DNA from: Hyphomicrobiales bacterium
Lineage (GTDB): Bacteria > Pseudomonadota > Alphaproteobacteria > Rhizobiales > Rhizobiaceae
NCBI GenBank assembly: GCA_900471925.1
Contig: UCGV01000012.1
Location: 186,001-250,000, forward strand
Length of the DNA stretch: 64,000 nt
Reading direction: 5' to 3'
Part shown: in pieces, positions 1 through 7,720 of the stretch
How the letters are laid out: every line of letters starts with the position of its first letter
Position numbering within the stretch: the first letter of the stretch is position 1
Notes under the pieces: generated by a model
The model's database searches: none
What the model saw: the letters and a program-made list of their open reading frames with translations, nothing else
Told to the model about the DNA's origin: nothing
Translations under genes and position numbers: made by a program

Positions 1-129
1 CTGCCGGCGCTGGCGGGCATGTGGGCGGGGCAGATGCTGCGCGGCCGCATCGCGCCGGAGACTTTCCGTCGCTGGTTCCTTATCTGCCTGTTGCTGCTCG
101 GGGCGGAGATGTGCCTGGGGCCGCATTGA
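1..129 (+). CDS. TauE/SafE-type permease, C-terminal fragment
   Basis: The reading frame is open from the window edge to a TGA at 127-129 and encodes 42 residues ending in LLLLGAEMCLGPH. A small Gly-rich segment (AGMWAGQMLRGR), then an amphipathic stretch (ETFRRWF) and a last hydrophobic helix match the C-terminus of the TauE/SafE (DUF81) family, multi-pass inner membrane permeases associated with sulfite, organosulfonate or other anion export. The N-terminal part lies outside the window, so substrate and start cannot be judged. The family assignment comes from a short tail and is moderately secure. Confidence 0.6.
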   Translation: MPALAGMWAGQMLRGRIAPETFRRWFLICLLLLGAEMCLGPH

Positions 130-238
130 ACCGGAAAGAGTTGGAGACAAATTCCCTTCGCCTTGTTTTGGCCCCGCTCGCCCTGCACCAAGCACACCCA
201 CCCGAACAACGATTCTGCCATTCAACAAGGGATTGAGA

Positions 239-550
239 ATGATCCGGAAAATCACGATTGCGGCCGCAGCGCTGCTGATGACGGCTTCCTATGCCGGTGC
301 TTCCAGCGATGCGGCTTGGAACGCGCTTTTTGCCAAGGTGAACGGCACCTGCATCGGCCAGTCCGGCATGGATACGCCGGAAGCAACTGCTCCCATCGTT
401 TTCGACGATGCGAGCGGCAAGGTTGCGGTGCTGCTGCGCGGCTCGATGGGCAAGGGCAAGAGCAAAGTGAAGAACGTCAACCTGATCTGCCTCTACGACA
501 AGAAGACCGGCAAAGCGCAAATCCAGGAATATCGCTGGCTCGGCCGGTAA
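239..550 (+). CDS. Small secreted protein of unknown function
   Basis: A 103-residue protein begins with a clear signal peptide (MIRKITIAAAALLMTASYAGA), so it is probably periplasmic. I chose ATG 239 over the in-frame TTG 233 because an AGG Shine-Dalgarno core lies 8 bases upstream of it. The mature part has two cysteines (TCIGQ and LICLYD) that could form a disulfide, and a basic GKGKSKVK segment. I do not recognise the family. It follows the permease gene on the same strand after about 110 bases, so co-transcription is possible but unproven. Confidence 0.6.
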   Translation: MIRKITIAAAALLMTASYAGASSDAAWNALFAKVNGTCIGQSGMDTPEATAPIVFDDASGKVAVLLRGSMGKGKSKVKNVNLICLYDKKTGKAQIQEYRWLGR

Positions 551-619
551 ATCGATATCGCCGCAAGCCGGGGAAGGCTTGCGGCGACCGCACGGCTCAT
601 CTTTCTGCGGCGGGTCGAG

Positions 620-799
620 TTAGAAAGACGTGCCGTACGGCATGAGCCTGATTGCGAGCACGACCACCAGCAGGAGGGTGAGGACGGCAGCCGTCAACAG
701 GCTCAGGAGAAACGGTCGCCGGGTCCTCCGTCTCCGGCCACTACCGGCGATGATGTCGCGCTCGCGTGTCAGATAGGTTGCGCCGCTGCGACCGAACAT
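620..799 (-). CDS. Small single-span membrane protein (59 aa)
   Basis: On the minus strand an ATG at 799 preceded by AAGGAAG at good spacing opens a 59-codon frame ending in TAA at 620. The N-terminus is polar, followed by an Arg-rich cluster (GRRRRTRRP) and then one strongly hydrophobic helix of about 23 residues (LLSLLTAAVLTLLLVVVLAI), ending in RLMPYGTSF. The positive-inside rule predicts a cytoplasmic N-terminus and a single transmembrane segment. No family recognised. The good ribosome binding site and the sharply amphipathic layout argue that this short frame is real. Confidence 0.55.
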   Translation of the reverse strand: MFGRSGATYLTRERDIIAGSGRRRRTRRPFLLSLLTAAVLTLLLVVVLAIRLMPYGTSF

Positions 800-1031
800 C
801 GGTTTCTTCCTTGAGGTTTCAGGCAGGATTCTGCCGGGAAGCCCATAGGAAATCGATATTGGCGCGCCCTTCCGGAAATAAGAATGTCATCAAGGCCAGC
901 ACGCCACACGCCTTTATGGGAAACCTATACCGGCGTCCTTGCGCTCCAATCGAAAACATATGCCCGAGCCGGTAGCCTTGTCTGATGCGGACACACTTCG
1001 TCCGCGCCGACAATGCGAAAGGAATGAAGCG

Positions 1032-1229
1032 ATGCACGGTCGTTGGTGGGCATATTACATGCAGGCGCGCATGCGCGATGTGGCAGCGCCTCATCCGTCG
1101 TGGAACGCACAGCAGCGAACCGAGGTGGCCTTCAATCTCTCCGACGATCTCTGGATCTTCCTGCGGCTGGCGCTGGTTCTCTCCGTCTTCTTTGCGGGTC
1201 TTGCCTGCATCCTATGGGTTGCGAACTGA
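1032..1229 (+). CDS. Small membrane protein (65 aa)
   Basis: ATG 1032 is preceded by AAAGGA about 8 bases upstream; the longer frame opening at 939 lacks a ribosome binding site. The protein starts with an aromatic and Arg-rich segment (MHGRWWAYYMQARMRD) and ends in one hydrophobic helix (IFLRLALVLSVFFAGLACILWVAN). It is followed within 8 bases by another small membrane protein gene on the same strand, which suggests a two-gene unit. Family and function unknown. Confidence 0.55.
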   Translation: MHGRWWAYYMQARMRDVAAPHPSWNAQQRTEVAFNLSDDLWIFLRLALVLSVFFAGLACILWVAN

Positions 1230-1237
1230 CCGGCCCG

Positions 1238-1498
1238 ATGAGATCCATCGAGCTTGACGCGACATCACGGGCGACGGTCGGGCGTTTCGTCTGGAAGTGC
1301 TATATCGCCGTCGCCATCGCCCTCCTTGCGCGCGCCAACACGCTGGAGACGGCCTCGAAATGTATGCTGCTCTATGCGGCGCTGATGATCATGGTCGCGT
1401 CCTTCACGCGCCAGCGCTACTATGCCGAAAGCTTCAACCACTGGAGCGAAGCACTATGGCTGGCCTTCGTCGCGGCGGGGCTGCATCTCATGCAGTGA
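1238..1498 (+). CDS. Small two-helix membrane protein (86 aa)
   Basis: Encodes MRSIELDATSRATVGRF followed by two or three hydrophobic helices (YIAVAIALLARA, MLLYAALMIMVASF, ALWLAFVAAGLHLMQ) separated by a short loop containing RQRYYAESFNHW. ATG 1238 is used here; an in-frame ATG at 1214 would overlap the previous gene and neither start has a strong Shine-Dalgarno sequence, so translational coupling with the upstream small gene is plausible. Function unknown. It is convergent with the membrane protein gene ending at 1508. Confidence 0.5.
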   Translation: MRSIELDATSRATVGRFVWKCYIAVAIALLARANTLETASKCMLLYAALMIMVASFTRQRYYAESFNHWSEALWLAFVAAGLHLMQ

Positions 1499-1507
1499 GG
1501 CGCACGC

Positions 1508-2716
1508 TCACAGCAGCAGCAGTTTCTTCAGGACCGAGAATACTTCCTTGTACGGCAGGCGCGATGCTCCGGCGACGGCGAAGGGGATCAGGGCGGCGGC
1601 AGCGACCGGCAGAAGGGCGTTGCGATTGACAAGCATCGTCGAAAGCTTGCGGGTCTGGTCATACTGCTTGCCAAGGTCGACAGGCTCGACCGCCTGTTCC
1701 GCCTCAACCGGGTCCGAAGATACGACGTTCTCGCCGATCGCCTTTCGCTCGGCGGCGCGCTGCTGGATCGTCGCCCGGGCCGATAGCGTGCGCAGCGACT
1801 TTTCCTTCAGGATCGCGAGCGGTCGCGAAAAGGCGGAAAGAGGATAGGCGAAGAAAGCGATGACGATGATGAGCCATGCGGCCATGATCGTGGTCAGCGT
1901 CGCTGCCGAAATATCGGTTTGCGCCATGTGTTTGGCGACGGCGGCCGCGACACCGCAGCTGACACCGAAGACGAAGAGCACATAGGCATTGGGATAATCG
2001 CCGAGAAAGGCCAGGCCGCCTTTTCCATCCGGATGGGTCGAGACGAGGCGCAGTTCGAGGCGCGCAAGCCGGCGCAGGAAAATCGCCCAGACGATATGGC
2101 GCCAGATGCCGCGCAGGAGCAGGAAGGTGAAGATCGGGATGCTGATGCAAACGCACCACCAGCCGGCCGCCGTCAGCCGGCGATCGTCCGGACCGCCGAT
2201 GGCCGACCACAGGGAGATCGAATTTTCCCTAAAGGAGACGAAGGCGAAGACGCCGGCAAGCAGGCCGAGGGTCAGGCAGACAAGCTCGGCTATTGGGGAA
2301 TCGCGCAGCCTGAGAGCGTCGGCCAATGCACGCGCTGCGTCGGCGAAGGCTTTCGGTGCGATCAGCGGCGCCAGGGTGAATTGCCGGAGCTTGCGCAAGA
2401 GCCCGGTTTCAGTTGCCTGCTCGGCGGCAATGAAGGCGAAAATCGCCAGCAGGAAGCGGGTCACCGGGCCGGGGTCGGAAATATAGTTCCAGACCGTGGG
2501 CCTGTCGGAGAAAAGGGTCGGAAGCGTCAGCACCAGCGGCATGCCCCATGCGATCGCCACGAAGAGCAATGCCCGCCTGCCGGTCTTCAATGTCTTGTCG
2601 TGAAGCAGCCCCAACCGGCGCTGCAGCTCGTAGAAAGGGCCGCCATGCGCGATCAGGAAGTCTAGGCGCCCCGCCTCCTTTTCAGAGGGCGGCGATGCGG
2701 CGGGCGGTACCTGCAT
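1508..2716 (-). CDS. Polytopic membrane protein of unknown function
   Basis: A 402-residue protein with about six to eight hydrophobic segments, for example ALLFVAIAWGMPLVLTLPTLF, FLLAIFAFIAAEQA, LVCLTLGLLAGVFAFVSF, AAGWWCVCISIPIFTFLLL, VLFVFGVSCGVAAAVA, and IMAAWLIIVIAFFAYPLSAF. The C-terminal cytoplasmic stretch is rich in Glu and Arg before a final hydrophobic end. ATG 2716 sits five bases after GAGG; GTG 2719 directly before it is the alternative. The gene starts 7 bases after the DUF2950 stop, so it is the third member of the DUF3300-DUF2950 unit. No enzymatic motif is visible; a role in the cell envelope is inferred only from the operon. Confidence 0.65.
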   Translation of the reverse strand: MQVPPAASPPSEKEAGRLDFLIAHGGPFYELQRRLGLLHDKTLKTGRRALLFVAIAWGMPLVLTLPTLFSDRPTVWNYISDPGPVTRFLLAIFAFIAAEQATETGLLRKLRQFTLAPLIAPKAFADAARALADALRLRDSPIAELVCLTLGLLAGVFAFVSFRENSISLWSAIGGPDDRRLTAAGWWCVCISIPIFTFLLLRGIWRHIVWAIFLRRLARLELRLVSTHPDGKGGLAFLGDYPNAYVLFVFGVSCGVAAAVAKHMAQTDISAATLTTIMAAWLIIVIAFFAYPLSAFSRPLAILKEKSLRTLSARATIQQRAAERKAIGENVVSSDPVEAEQAVEPVDLGKQYDQTRKLSTMLVNRNALLPVAAAALIPFAVAGASRLPYKEVFSVLKKLLLL

Positions 2717-2723
2717 CACCGCC

Positions 2724-3668
2724 TCAGTCCTCGGTCACCGTCCAGCTGTCACCGGGATTGAACTGATTGATCTTCGGCGCGATCGTGCCGGTATCGGCGC
2801 CGAGATCGGCCTGGTAGACGATGCCGTTGCGGTTGACGACGAAGGTGTTGACGCCGGTCTCGCCGTATTTCACCGGCCATGCGACGAGCGCGAAGCCAGC
2901 GATCATGTTGCCGTTGATCACATAATCATAGGCGCCGCCGGCAATATTGGCGCCCTGGCGCGGCAGGATCTTGTAGCGGTAGCCGAAATAGCCTTTCTCG
3001 TCCCTGTTGTTGAACTGGACGAAATCGATGAAGGGGGCGGCGGGGCTGGTGCCCAGACCCTCGTTTTCGGGCCAGTAGAGGCCGTCAGCCTGGCCGGGCG
3101 TGCTCAGGAGCTTCTGCGCATATTCGAGCACGCCATCGCCATCATGATCGACTTCGGCATATTCTTCCTGCGCATCGACATAGCCGCGCACGGTTTCGAT
3201 CGTCTGGATCTCGTTTTCGCCGATCCGCCGGTTGATGATCTCCTCGATGCCGGTGACCGGGTTGAAGGCATATTTGCCGTTTTCCTTCTTCTCGATCGGG
3301 AAGGGGAAGGGCCAGAGGATATCGCCGACATCGATGATGCTGAGGTCGTCATGCGTCTCCAGCCCGATCCGGCGCGAGACGCCTGCCTTGATAAGGGCCA
3401 GGGTATCGCTCACACCATCGGTCGCCTTCAGGCGATCCGGCTTGACGCCGAGGAGAGTGGCAAGCTTGTCGAGATCGGAGGCGGTCACGGTTTCCTTGAA
3501 GGCCGCCATCGCATCCGTCGGCGAGGCGAATTCCGTCGGCGGCGCCTCGGCGACCAGATCCTCCAGACGGTTTTCCTCGACCGCATGGGTCGCTCCGGCA
3601 AACAGGCAGGTGCCGGCGGCAAGGACTGCAAGCAGGCGGCGTGTTTTGCAATGGACATTCAAACGCAT
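2724..3668 (-). CDS. DUF2950 family periplasmic protein
   Basis: A 314-residue exported protein. ATG 3668 is chosen because AGGGAG lies 7 bases upstream and the protein then begins with a clean signal peptide (MRLNVHCKTRRLLAVLAAGTCLFAGATHA). The C-terminal half carries the DUF2950 hallmarks: YFGYRYKILPRQG, GGAYDYVINGNMIAGFALVAWP and TFVVNRNGIVYQADLG. DUF2950 proteins commonly sit beside DUF3300 proteins, as here (30 bases downstream of it). The function of the family is unknown; periplasmic location is inferred from the signal peptide. Confidence 0.85.
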   Translation of the reverse strand: MRLNVHCKTRRLLAVLAAGTCLFAGATHAVEENRLEDLVAEAPPTEFASPTDAMAAFKETVTASDLDKLATLLGVKPDRLKATDGVSDTLALIKAGVSRRIGLETHDDLSIIDVGDILWPFPFPIEKKENGKYAFNPVTGIEEIINRRIGENEIQTIETVRGYVDAQEEYAEVDHDGDGVLEYAQKLLSTPGQADGLYWPENEGLGTSPAAPFIDFVQFNNRDEKGYFGYRYKILPRQGANIAGGAYDYVINGNMIAGFALVAWPVKYGETGVNTFVVNRNGIVYQADLGADTGTIAPKINQFNPGDSWTVTED

Positions 3669-3698
3669 GGCAATGCTCCCTCTGTCCGACACAATGTT

Positions 3699-5204
3699 CT
3701 AGCGACGACGTCCGCCATGCGGCACGCGGGCGTGACCGCCTCCGCCGCCGCGACGGGCTGACATCTGATGGCCACCGCCGCCGCCACCGCGCGCACCGCT
3801 ATAGTGGTGGCCGCCGCCCATGGCCTTGCCGCCTCTTTGCGAGGCCAGATTGGCGGAGCTGCGCGGGCGCACTTCACCGAGGCCAGAGGGCTTGTTGGGG
3901 CGCGCATCGCGTTTGCCGGCCATGGCTGGACGCTTGATGTCGCGGTTTCCGCCGGGACGGTTTCCGATCTCGCCGCGGCGACCATCGCCCGCCGGCCGGT
4001 TGGCGATGCGTTCGCCGGCACCACCACCACCTGGGCGATTGGCGATGCGCTCACCGGCGCCACCACCACCTGGGCGATTGGCGATACGCTCGCCTGCACC
4101 ACCGCCTCCAGGACGATTGGCAATGCGCTCGCCGGCATTGCCGCCGCCGGGCAGCTTGTTCGCCCTCACATCCTTGATCGCCTGGGGGGTGACGCGGGCG
4201 CGGTCGATCTTGGCATTGTTGGCGCGCACCGTCTTGGCCTTGGCCCTGATGTCGGTATTGCCGCCGGCTTCCAGCCGGTTGCGGATATTGGTCTTGTCGA
4301 GATTGGCGAGCTGGTTGTGGTCGAACTTGATCTTGCTGCGATCGACATTCTTCCAGTCGACATCGTTGAAATTGACCTTGCCATTGCGGCCGTTGAGGCA
4401 ATTGTTGCAGTCGATATCGATGTCATTGCCATTGAAGCGGCCGCCCCAGACGCCCCAGCGGTTCCAGTCGACGACCGCGCCGAAGACGGCACCGGTGACG
4501 ACGCCGGCGAAGAAGGTCGCCGTCGGATAGAAATAGTTCGGGTAGGGTTCGGGATAATAGCCGATCGGCTCGGGCGGATAGGCCTCGTCATAGAGCATCC
4601 TGGGCTCGTATTGCGGCACATAGATCTTTTCGGGATTGGCGGCCTGGATGATGACATTGTCGTCCTGGTGGACCACCGTCACCTTCTCGTCGCTCTTGAT
4701 GACGCCCTCGGCGACCGCCTTGTCGCGCAGCGTCTGGATGGCGATCAGCATATCCTTCTGCTGGTCGGCCACGACATCACCGAGCTGCTGCGTCCAGTCG
4801 AGGTCCTCGCTCATCATCTTGACTATGTCGGGATAGTTGAGAAGCGAAACCACGCTGCCATCCCAATCATCCTTGGGCTTGAGCTTGGAGTCCTTCTTCA
4901 GCTGTTCCAGAAAGCGGGCGGCTTGCACGACCTGCAGCGGATAGAGCGAGGCTGATGTTATCAGCGCCACAAGCTCGTCCGGATAAAGAGCGATGCGGGC
5001 GACCAGCACCTGCATCTCTTCATCGCTCAAGGCGGCGGATTCATCGTCCGGCGCTGCCGCGGCCGCAGGCTGGGCCGTCTGTGTCCCCGTCTGGGGGCTT
5101 GCCTGTTGCGCCTCCAGGGTACCGCCGCCCGTCGCCAGAAAGGCTGCCGTGACGAGATAGATTGTTGCGATACGCCCGTAGGCGCCTGCGCTGCAGATTG
5201 CCAT
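3699..5204 (-). CDS. DUF3300 family exported protein with 13-residue repeats
   Basis: A 501-residue protein. ATG 5204 has the strong site GGGGAGAAG; the upstream in-frame start at 5264 lacks one. An N-terminal hydrophobic signal region is followed by the DUF3300 domain (LVARIALYPDELVALITSAS, then DWTQQLGDVVADQQKDML and YVPQYEPRMLYDEAYPPE), a hydrophobic stretch (FFAGVVTGAVFGAVVDW), a basic Asn-rich region and a low-complexity tail. The tail has four tandem copies of the 13-residue unit GGGGAGERIANRP and ends in Gly/His/Arg-rich sequence. First gene of an operon with DUF2950 and a membrane protein, and preceded by the shared motif at 5300-5330. Function unknown. Confidence 0.85.
   Translation of the reverse strand: MAICSAGAYGRIATIYLVTAAFLATGGGTLEAQQASPQTGTQTAQPAAAAAPDDESAALSDEEMQVLVARIALYPDELVALITSASLYPLQVVQAARFLEQLKKDSKLKPKDDWDGSVVSLLNYPDIVKMMSEDLDWTQQLGDVVADQQKDMLIAIQTLRDKAVAEGVIKSDEKVTVVHQDDNVIIQAANPEKIYVPQYEPRMLYDEAYPPEPIGYYPEPYPNYFYPTATFFAGVVTGAVFGAVVDWNRWGVWGGRFNGNDIDIDCNNCLNGRNGKVNFNDVDWKNVDRSKIKFDHNQLANLDKTNIRNRLEAGGNTDIRAKAKTVRANNAKIDRARVTPQAIKDVRANKLPGGGNAGERIANRPGGGGAGERIANRPGGGGAGERIANRPGGGGAGERIANRPAGDGRRGEIGNRPGGNRDIKRPAMAGKRDARPNKPSGLGEVRPRSSANLASQRGGKAMGGGHHYSGARGGGGGGHQMSARRGGGGGHARVPHGGRRR
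3995..4140 (-). repeat. In-frame 39-bp tandem repeat in the DUF3300 gene
   Basis: Four near-identical 39-bp units encode the 13-residue motif GGGGAGERIANRP in the disordered C-terminal tail of the DUF3300 protein. The units differ mostly at third codon positions, so they are not the product of a very recent slippage event. Copy number could vary between strains. Confidence 0.75.
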
Positions 5205-5299
5205 CGATACTTCTCCCCGACGTCCGATATCCGCATGAAAGACGAGCGGATATGCACCCAGCATCGGGTGGAGAAGGCATCAGAAAAGCCGCGGCGGCG

Positions 5300-5330
5300 T
5301 AAGTACGTTACGGTAAATCCTGATGTAAAT
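5300..5330 (-). promoter_or_regulatory. Envelope-operon motif, site A (before DUF3300)
   Basis: Read toward the DUF3300 gene the site is TTTAC, seven bases, then TTTACCGTAACGTACTT. The same arrangement occurs at 5852-5895, 11476-11505 and 11545-11574, in each case oriented toward the next gene. The 11- to 13-base spacing of the TTTAC half-sites resembles binding sites of OmpR/PhoB-type response regulators, but the cognate regulator is not known. The core lies 95 bases upstream of the DUF3300 start codon. Confidence 0.65.
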
Positions 5331-5348
5331 ACGCCGTTGCCGTTATCG

Positions 5349-5732
5349 TCAGATGCGCTTGTTGGCGGTCTGTTTCAGGTGATGGCGGATGCCCTGGCCG
5401 GCAAGCGGCTCATCGGGAAAGCGGCCGATGATATGCAGATGGGCGTGCTGCACGGTCTGGCCTGCGACTTCGCCGACATTCCAGCCGATATTGTAGCCGT
5501 GCGGCTCGGCCCGATCGAGATGGGTGCGGGCATTGTCCAGCAGGTCGAACGTATCGAACCACTCTTCCGATGTCAGCTCGAAGGGGGTCGCCACATGCCG
5601 GAACGGGATGATGATGCCGGAACATTGCAGCACGGGATCGGTTGTCTCGATGAAGTAGCAGCTGTTGTTTGAAAAGAGCGGAGGCGCTTTTTCCGCACGG
5701 TTGGCGGCACATAAGGGGCACATGGGCATCAT
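5349..5732 (-). CDS. HIT family nucleotide hydrolase/transferase
   Basis: A 127-residue protein of the histidine triad family. A CPLC pair near the N-terminus suggests a zinc site, and the catalytic triad motif is HAHLHIIGRF in the context GEVAGQTVQHAHLH. The length is normal for the HIT group that hydrolyses dinucleoside polyphosphates or nucleoside phosphoramidates. Three ATGs lie within the first four codons (5732, 5729, 5723), and AGGA is best spaced for the third. Substrate cannot be predicted. The gene is divergent from the sulfatase gene across 224 bases. Confidence 0.85.
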   Translation of the reverse strand: MMPMCPLCAANRAEKAPPLFSNNSCYFIETTDPVLQCSGIIIPFRHVATPFELTSEEWFDTFDLLDNARTHLDRAEPHGYNIGWNVGEVAGQTVQHAHLHIIGRFPDEPLAGQGIRHHLKQTANKRI

Positions 5733-5851
5733 TCCTGACCAAATCAGTCATTGCTTCGGGCAGGCAATAGCGTGTGGTGAAGACGGATATGTGACAGTCT
5801 CTTTACAAGTCGCTTTACAAGCTGGTGGACAAGTATCGCCTTGTCGGAACC

Positions 5852-5895
5852 ATTTACGCCGCCGTTTACGGCCCCGGTTTACCGTAACGTACTTC
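5852..5895 (+). promoter_or_regulatory. Envelope-operon motif, site B (before sulfatase)
   Basis: Three TTTAC half-sites spaced 12 and 13 bases apart end in TTTACCGTAACGTACTT, pointing at the sulfatase gene 61 bases downstream. Two further TTTACAAG direct repeats spaced 12 bases apart lie about 30 bases upstream, around 5802-5820. The 17-base core is identical to site A and differs from sites C and D only at the one variable base. Confidence 0.65.
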
Positions 5896-5956
5896 CGCGA
5901 TCCCTGAATTTGGCAAAGCATCCGCTTCGCAGGTCTCATCGCAAGGGAGATATTCG

Positions 5957-7615
5957 ATGAAAGACGTCGATATTCAGAAGCAGGATGACCCAATCGCTCC
6001 CGTCAGCCGCCGCGATCTGTTGCTGGGAGGCACATCGCTGGCGCTGACAGCATTTGCCGTTTCGGCCGCCACGGGTCCGGCCGTCGCGCAGCAAGCCGCA
6101 CCCGCGGCAGGCAGTGGTTCGGCCAAGCCGCCAAACATTCTCGTCATTTTCGGCGACGATATCGGGATACCGCAGATCAGTGCCTATACGATGGGGCTGA
6201 TGGGGTACCGGACGCCGAATATCGATCGCATCGCCAGGGAAGGGGCGATCTTTACCGACTCCTATGGCCAGCAGAGCTGCACGGCCGGCCGTGCCTCCTT
6301 CATTCTCGGGCAGGAGCCTTTCCGCACCGGGTTGCTGACGATCGGCATGCCGGGCGATCCGCATGGCATTCAGGACTGGATGCCGACGATTGCCGATGTG
6401 CTGAAGACCAAGGGTTATGCGACCGGGCAGTTCGGCAAGAACCATCTCGGCGACCAGGATCAGCACCTGCCGACCAAACACGGCTTCGACGAATTCTTCG
6501 GCAATCTCTACCACCTCAATGCCGAGGAGGAGCCGGAAGGCTATTTCTATCCGAAGGACCCGGCCTTCCGCCGGCAGTTCGGTCCGCGCGGCGTGATCAA
6601 ATCGACAGCCGATGGCAAGATCGAGGATACGGGTGCGCTCAACACCAAGCGCATGGAAACGGTCGATGAGGAATTCCTAGCCGCCGCCAAGGATTTCATC
6701 GGCCGGCAGGCCAAGGCCGAAAAGCCCTTCTTCTGCTGGTTCAACTCGACCCGCATGCATGTCTTCACCCATCTGAAACCCGACTCCATGGGCAAGACGG
6801 GCAAGGGCATCCATGCTGACGGCATGGTGGAACATGACGGCCATGGCGGCCAGCTGCTTGACCAGCTCGACGAACTCGGGATCACCGAAAACACGATCGT
6901 TCTCTATACGACCGACAACGGCGCCGAGATTGCTCTGTGGCCCGATGGCGCGATGACGATGTTCCATGGTGAAAAGGGCACGACATGGGAGGGCGGCTTC
7001 CGCATTCCGATGATGGTGCGCTGGCCTGGTGTCGTGAAGCCGGGAACGGAGATCAACGACATCGTCACGCTGATGGACTGGATGCCGACCTTTGCGGCCG
7101 CCGCCGGCATCGACGATGTCAAGGAGCAGATGAAGACCGGCTTCCAGTCCGGCGCCAAGAACTTCAAGGTGCATCTGGACGGCTATAATCTGCTGCCGAT
7201 GCTGAGCGGCGACAGCAAGGAAGGGCCGCGCGATTCCATCTATTATTTCGATCAGGGCGGCAATCTCAACGCCATCAGGTGGAACGACTGGAAGCTCAGC
7301 TTCGCGGTCAACAGTGAAGGCAATATCGCCACGGCTACCCGTGAGGTACCGGCCTGGGCGAGCATCGCCAACCTGCGAATGGACCCCTACGAGCGCGGTT
7401 TGAAGGAGGGTGGCGGCGCCATCGAATTCCTTGCCCGCAACATGTGGCTGATCGTGCCGGTGCAGGGCAAGATCAAGGACTTCTTCTCCGACTTCAACCA
7501 ATATCCCTATCAGGAGGGCAGTTCGCTGAATGCGAGCGGCATCAACTACAGTCTCCTGCGGCAGGAGGCGGCGCTGAAGCGGCTCAACGACCTTGAGCGC
7601 TTGACGCCGCAATAG
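5957..7615 (+). CDS. Tat-exported arylsulfatase-family sulfatase
   Basis: A 552-residue type I sulfatase of the alkaline phosphatase superfamily. The N-terminus has a twin-arginine signal (SRRDLLLGG, Arg18-Arg19), so the folded enzyme should reach the periplasm. Metal ligands appear in VIFGDDIG (Asp67-Asp68). The formylglycine site is SCTAGR with Cys108; Ala replaces the usual Pro of CxPxR, a variation known among sulfatases. YTTDNGAE and GGFRIPMMVRWPG are also typical. The start is preceded by AAGGGAG. First gene of a likely unit with the MltF-like gene and a small secreted protein. The sulfate ester substrate is unknown; activation would need a formylglycine-generating enzyme, which is not in this window. 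Confidence 0.9.
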   Translation: MKDVDIQKQDDPIAPVSRRDLLLGGTSLALTAFAVSAATGPAVAQQAAPAAGSGSAKPPNILVIFGDDIGIPQISAYTMGLMGYRTPNIDRIAREGAIFTDSYGQQSCTAGRASFILGQEPFRTGLLTIGMPGDPHGIQDWMPTIADVLKTKGYATGQFGKNHLGDQDQHLPTKHGFDEFFGNLYHLNAEEEPEGYFYPKDPAFRRQFGPRGVIKSTADGKIEDTGALNTKRMETVDEEFLAAAKDFIGRQAKAEKPFFCWFNSTRMHVFTHLKPDSMGKTGKGIHADGMVEHDGHGGQLLDQLDELGITENTIVLYTTDNGAEIALWPDGAMTMFHGEKGTTWEGGFRIPMMVRWPGVVKPGTEINDIVTLMDWMPTFAAAAGIDDVKEQMKTGFQSGAKNFKVHLDGYNLLPMLSGDSKEGPRDSIYYFDQGGNLNAIRWNDWKLSFAVNSEGNIATATREVPAWASIANLRMDPYERGLKEGGGAIEFLARNMWLIVPVQGKIKDFFSDFNQYPYQEGSSLNASGINYSLLRQEAALKRLNDLERLTPQ

Positions 7616-7626
7616 GCCTCCCAAGG

Positions 7627-7661
7627 CCGTCGCGGGGGTGCAGCCGGAACTCCCGCGACGG
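7627..7661 (+). terminator. Strong hairpin after the sulfatase gene
   Basis: A perfect 10-bp stem (CCGTCGCGGG with CCCGCGACGG) and a 15-base loop lie just after the sulfatase stop codon. No T-run follows, so it may act as an mRNA-stabilising or processing structure rather than as a full terminator. Confidence 0.4.
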
Positions 7662-7720
7662 TGAAGATCAAGTCCGCAATATTCACCTGACGTTTTGACG
7701 GCCGATGCTGGGGGGCCTTG

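Noticed and set aside
3995..4140. CRISPR-like array
   Set aside because: The 39-bp units are directly adjacent without spacers and encode in-frame protein repeats.
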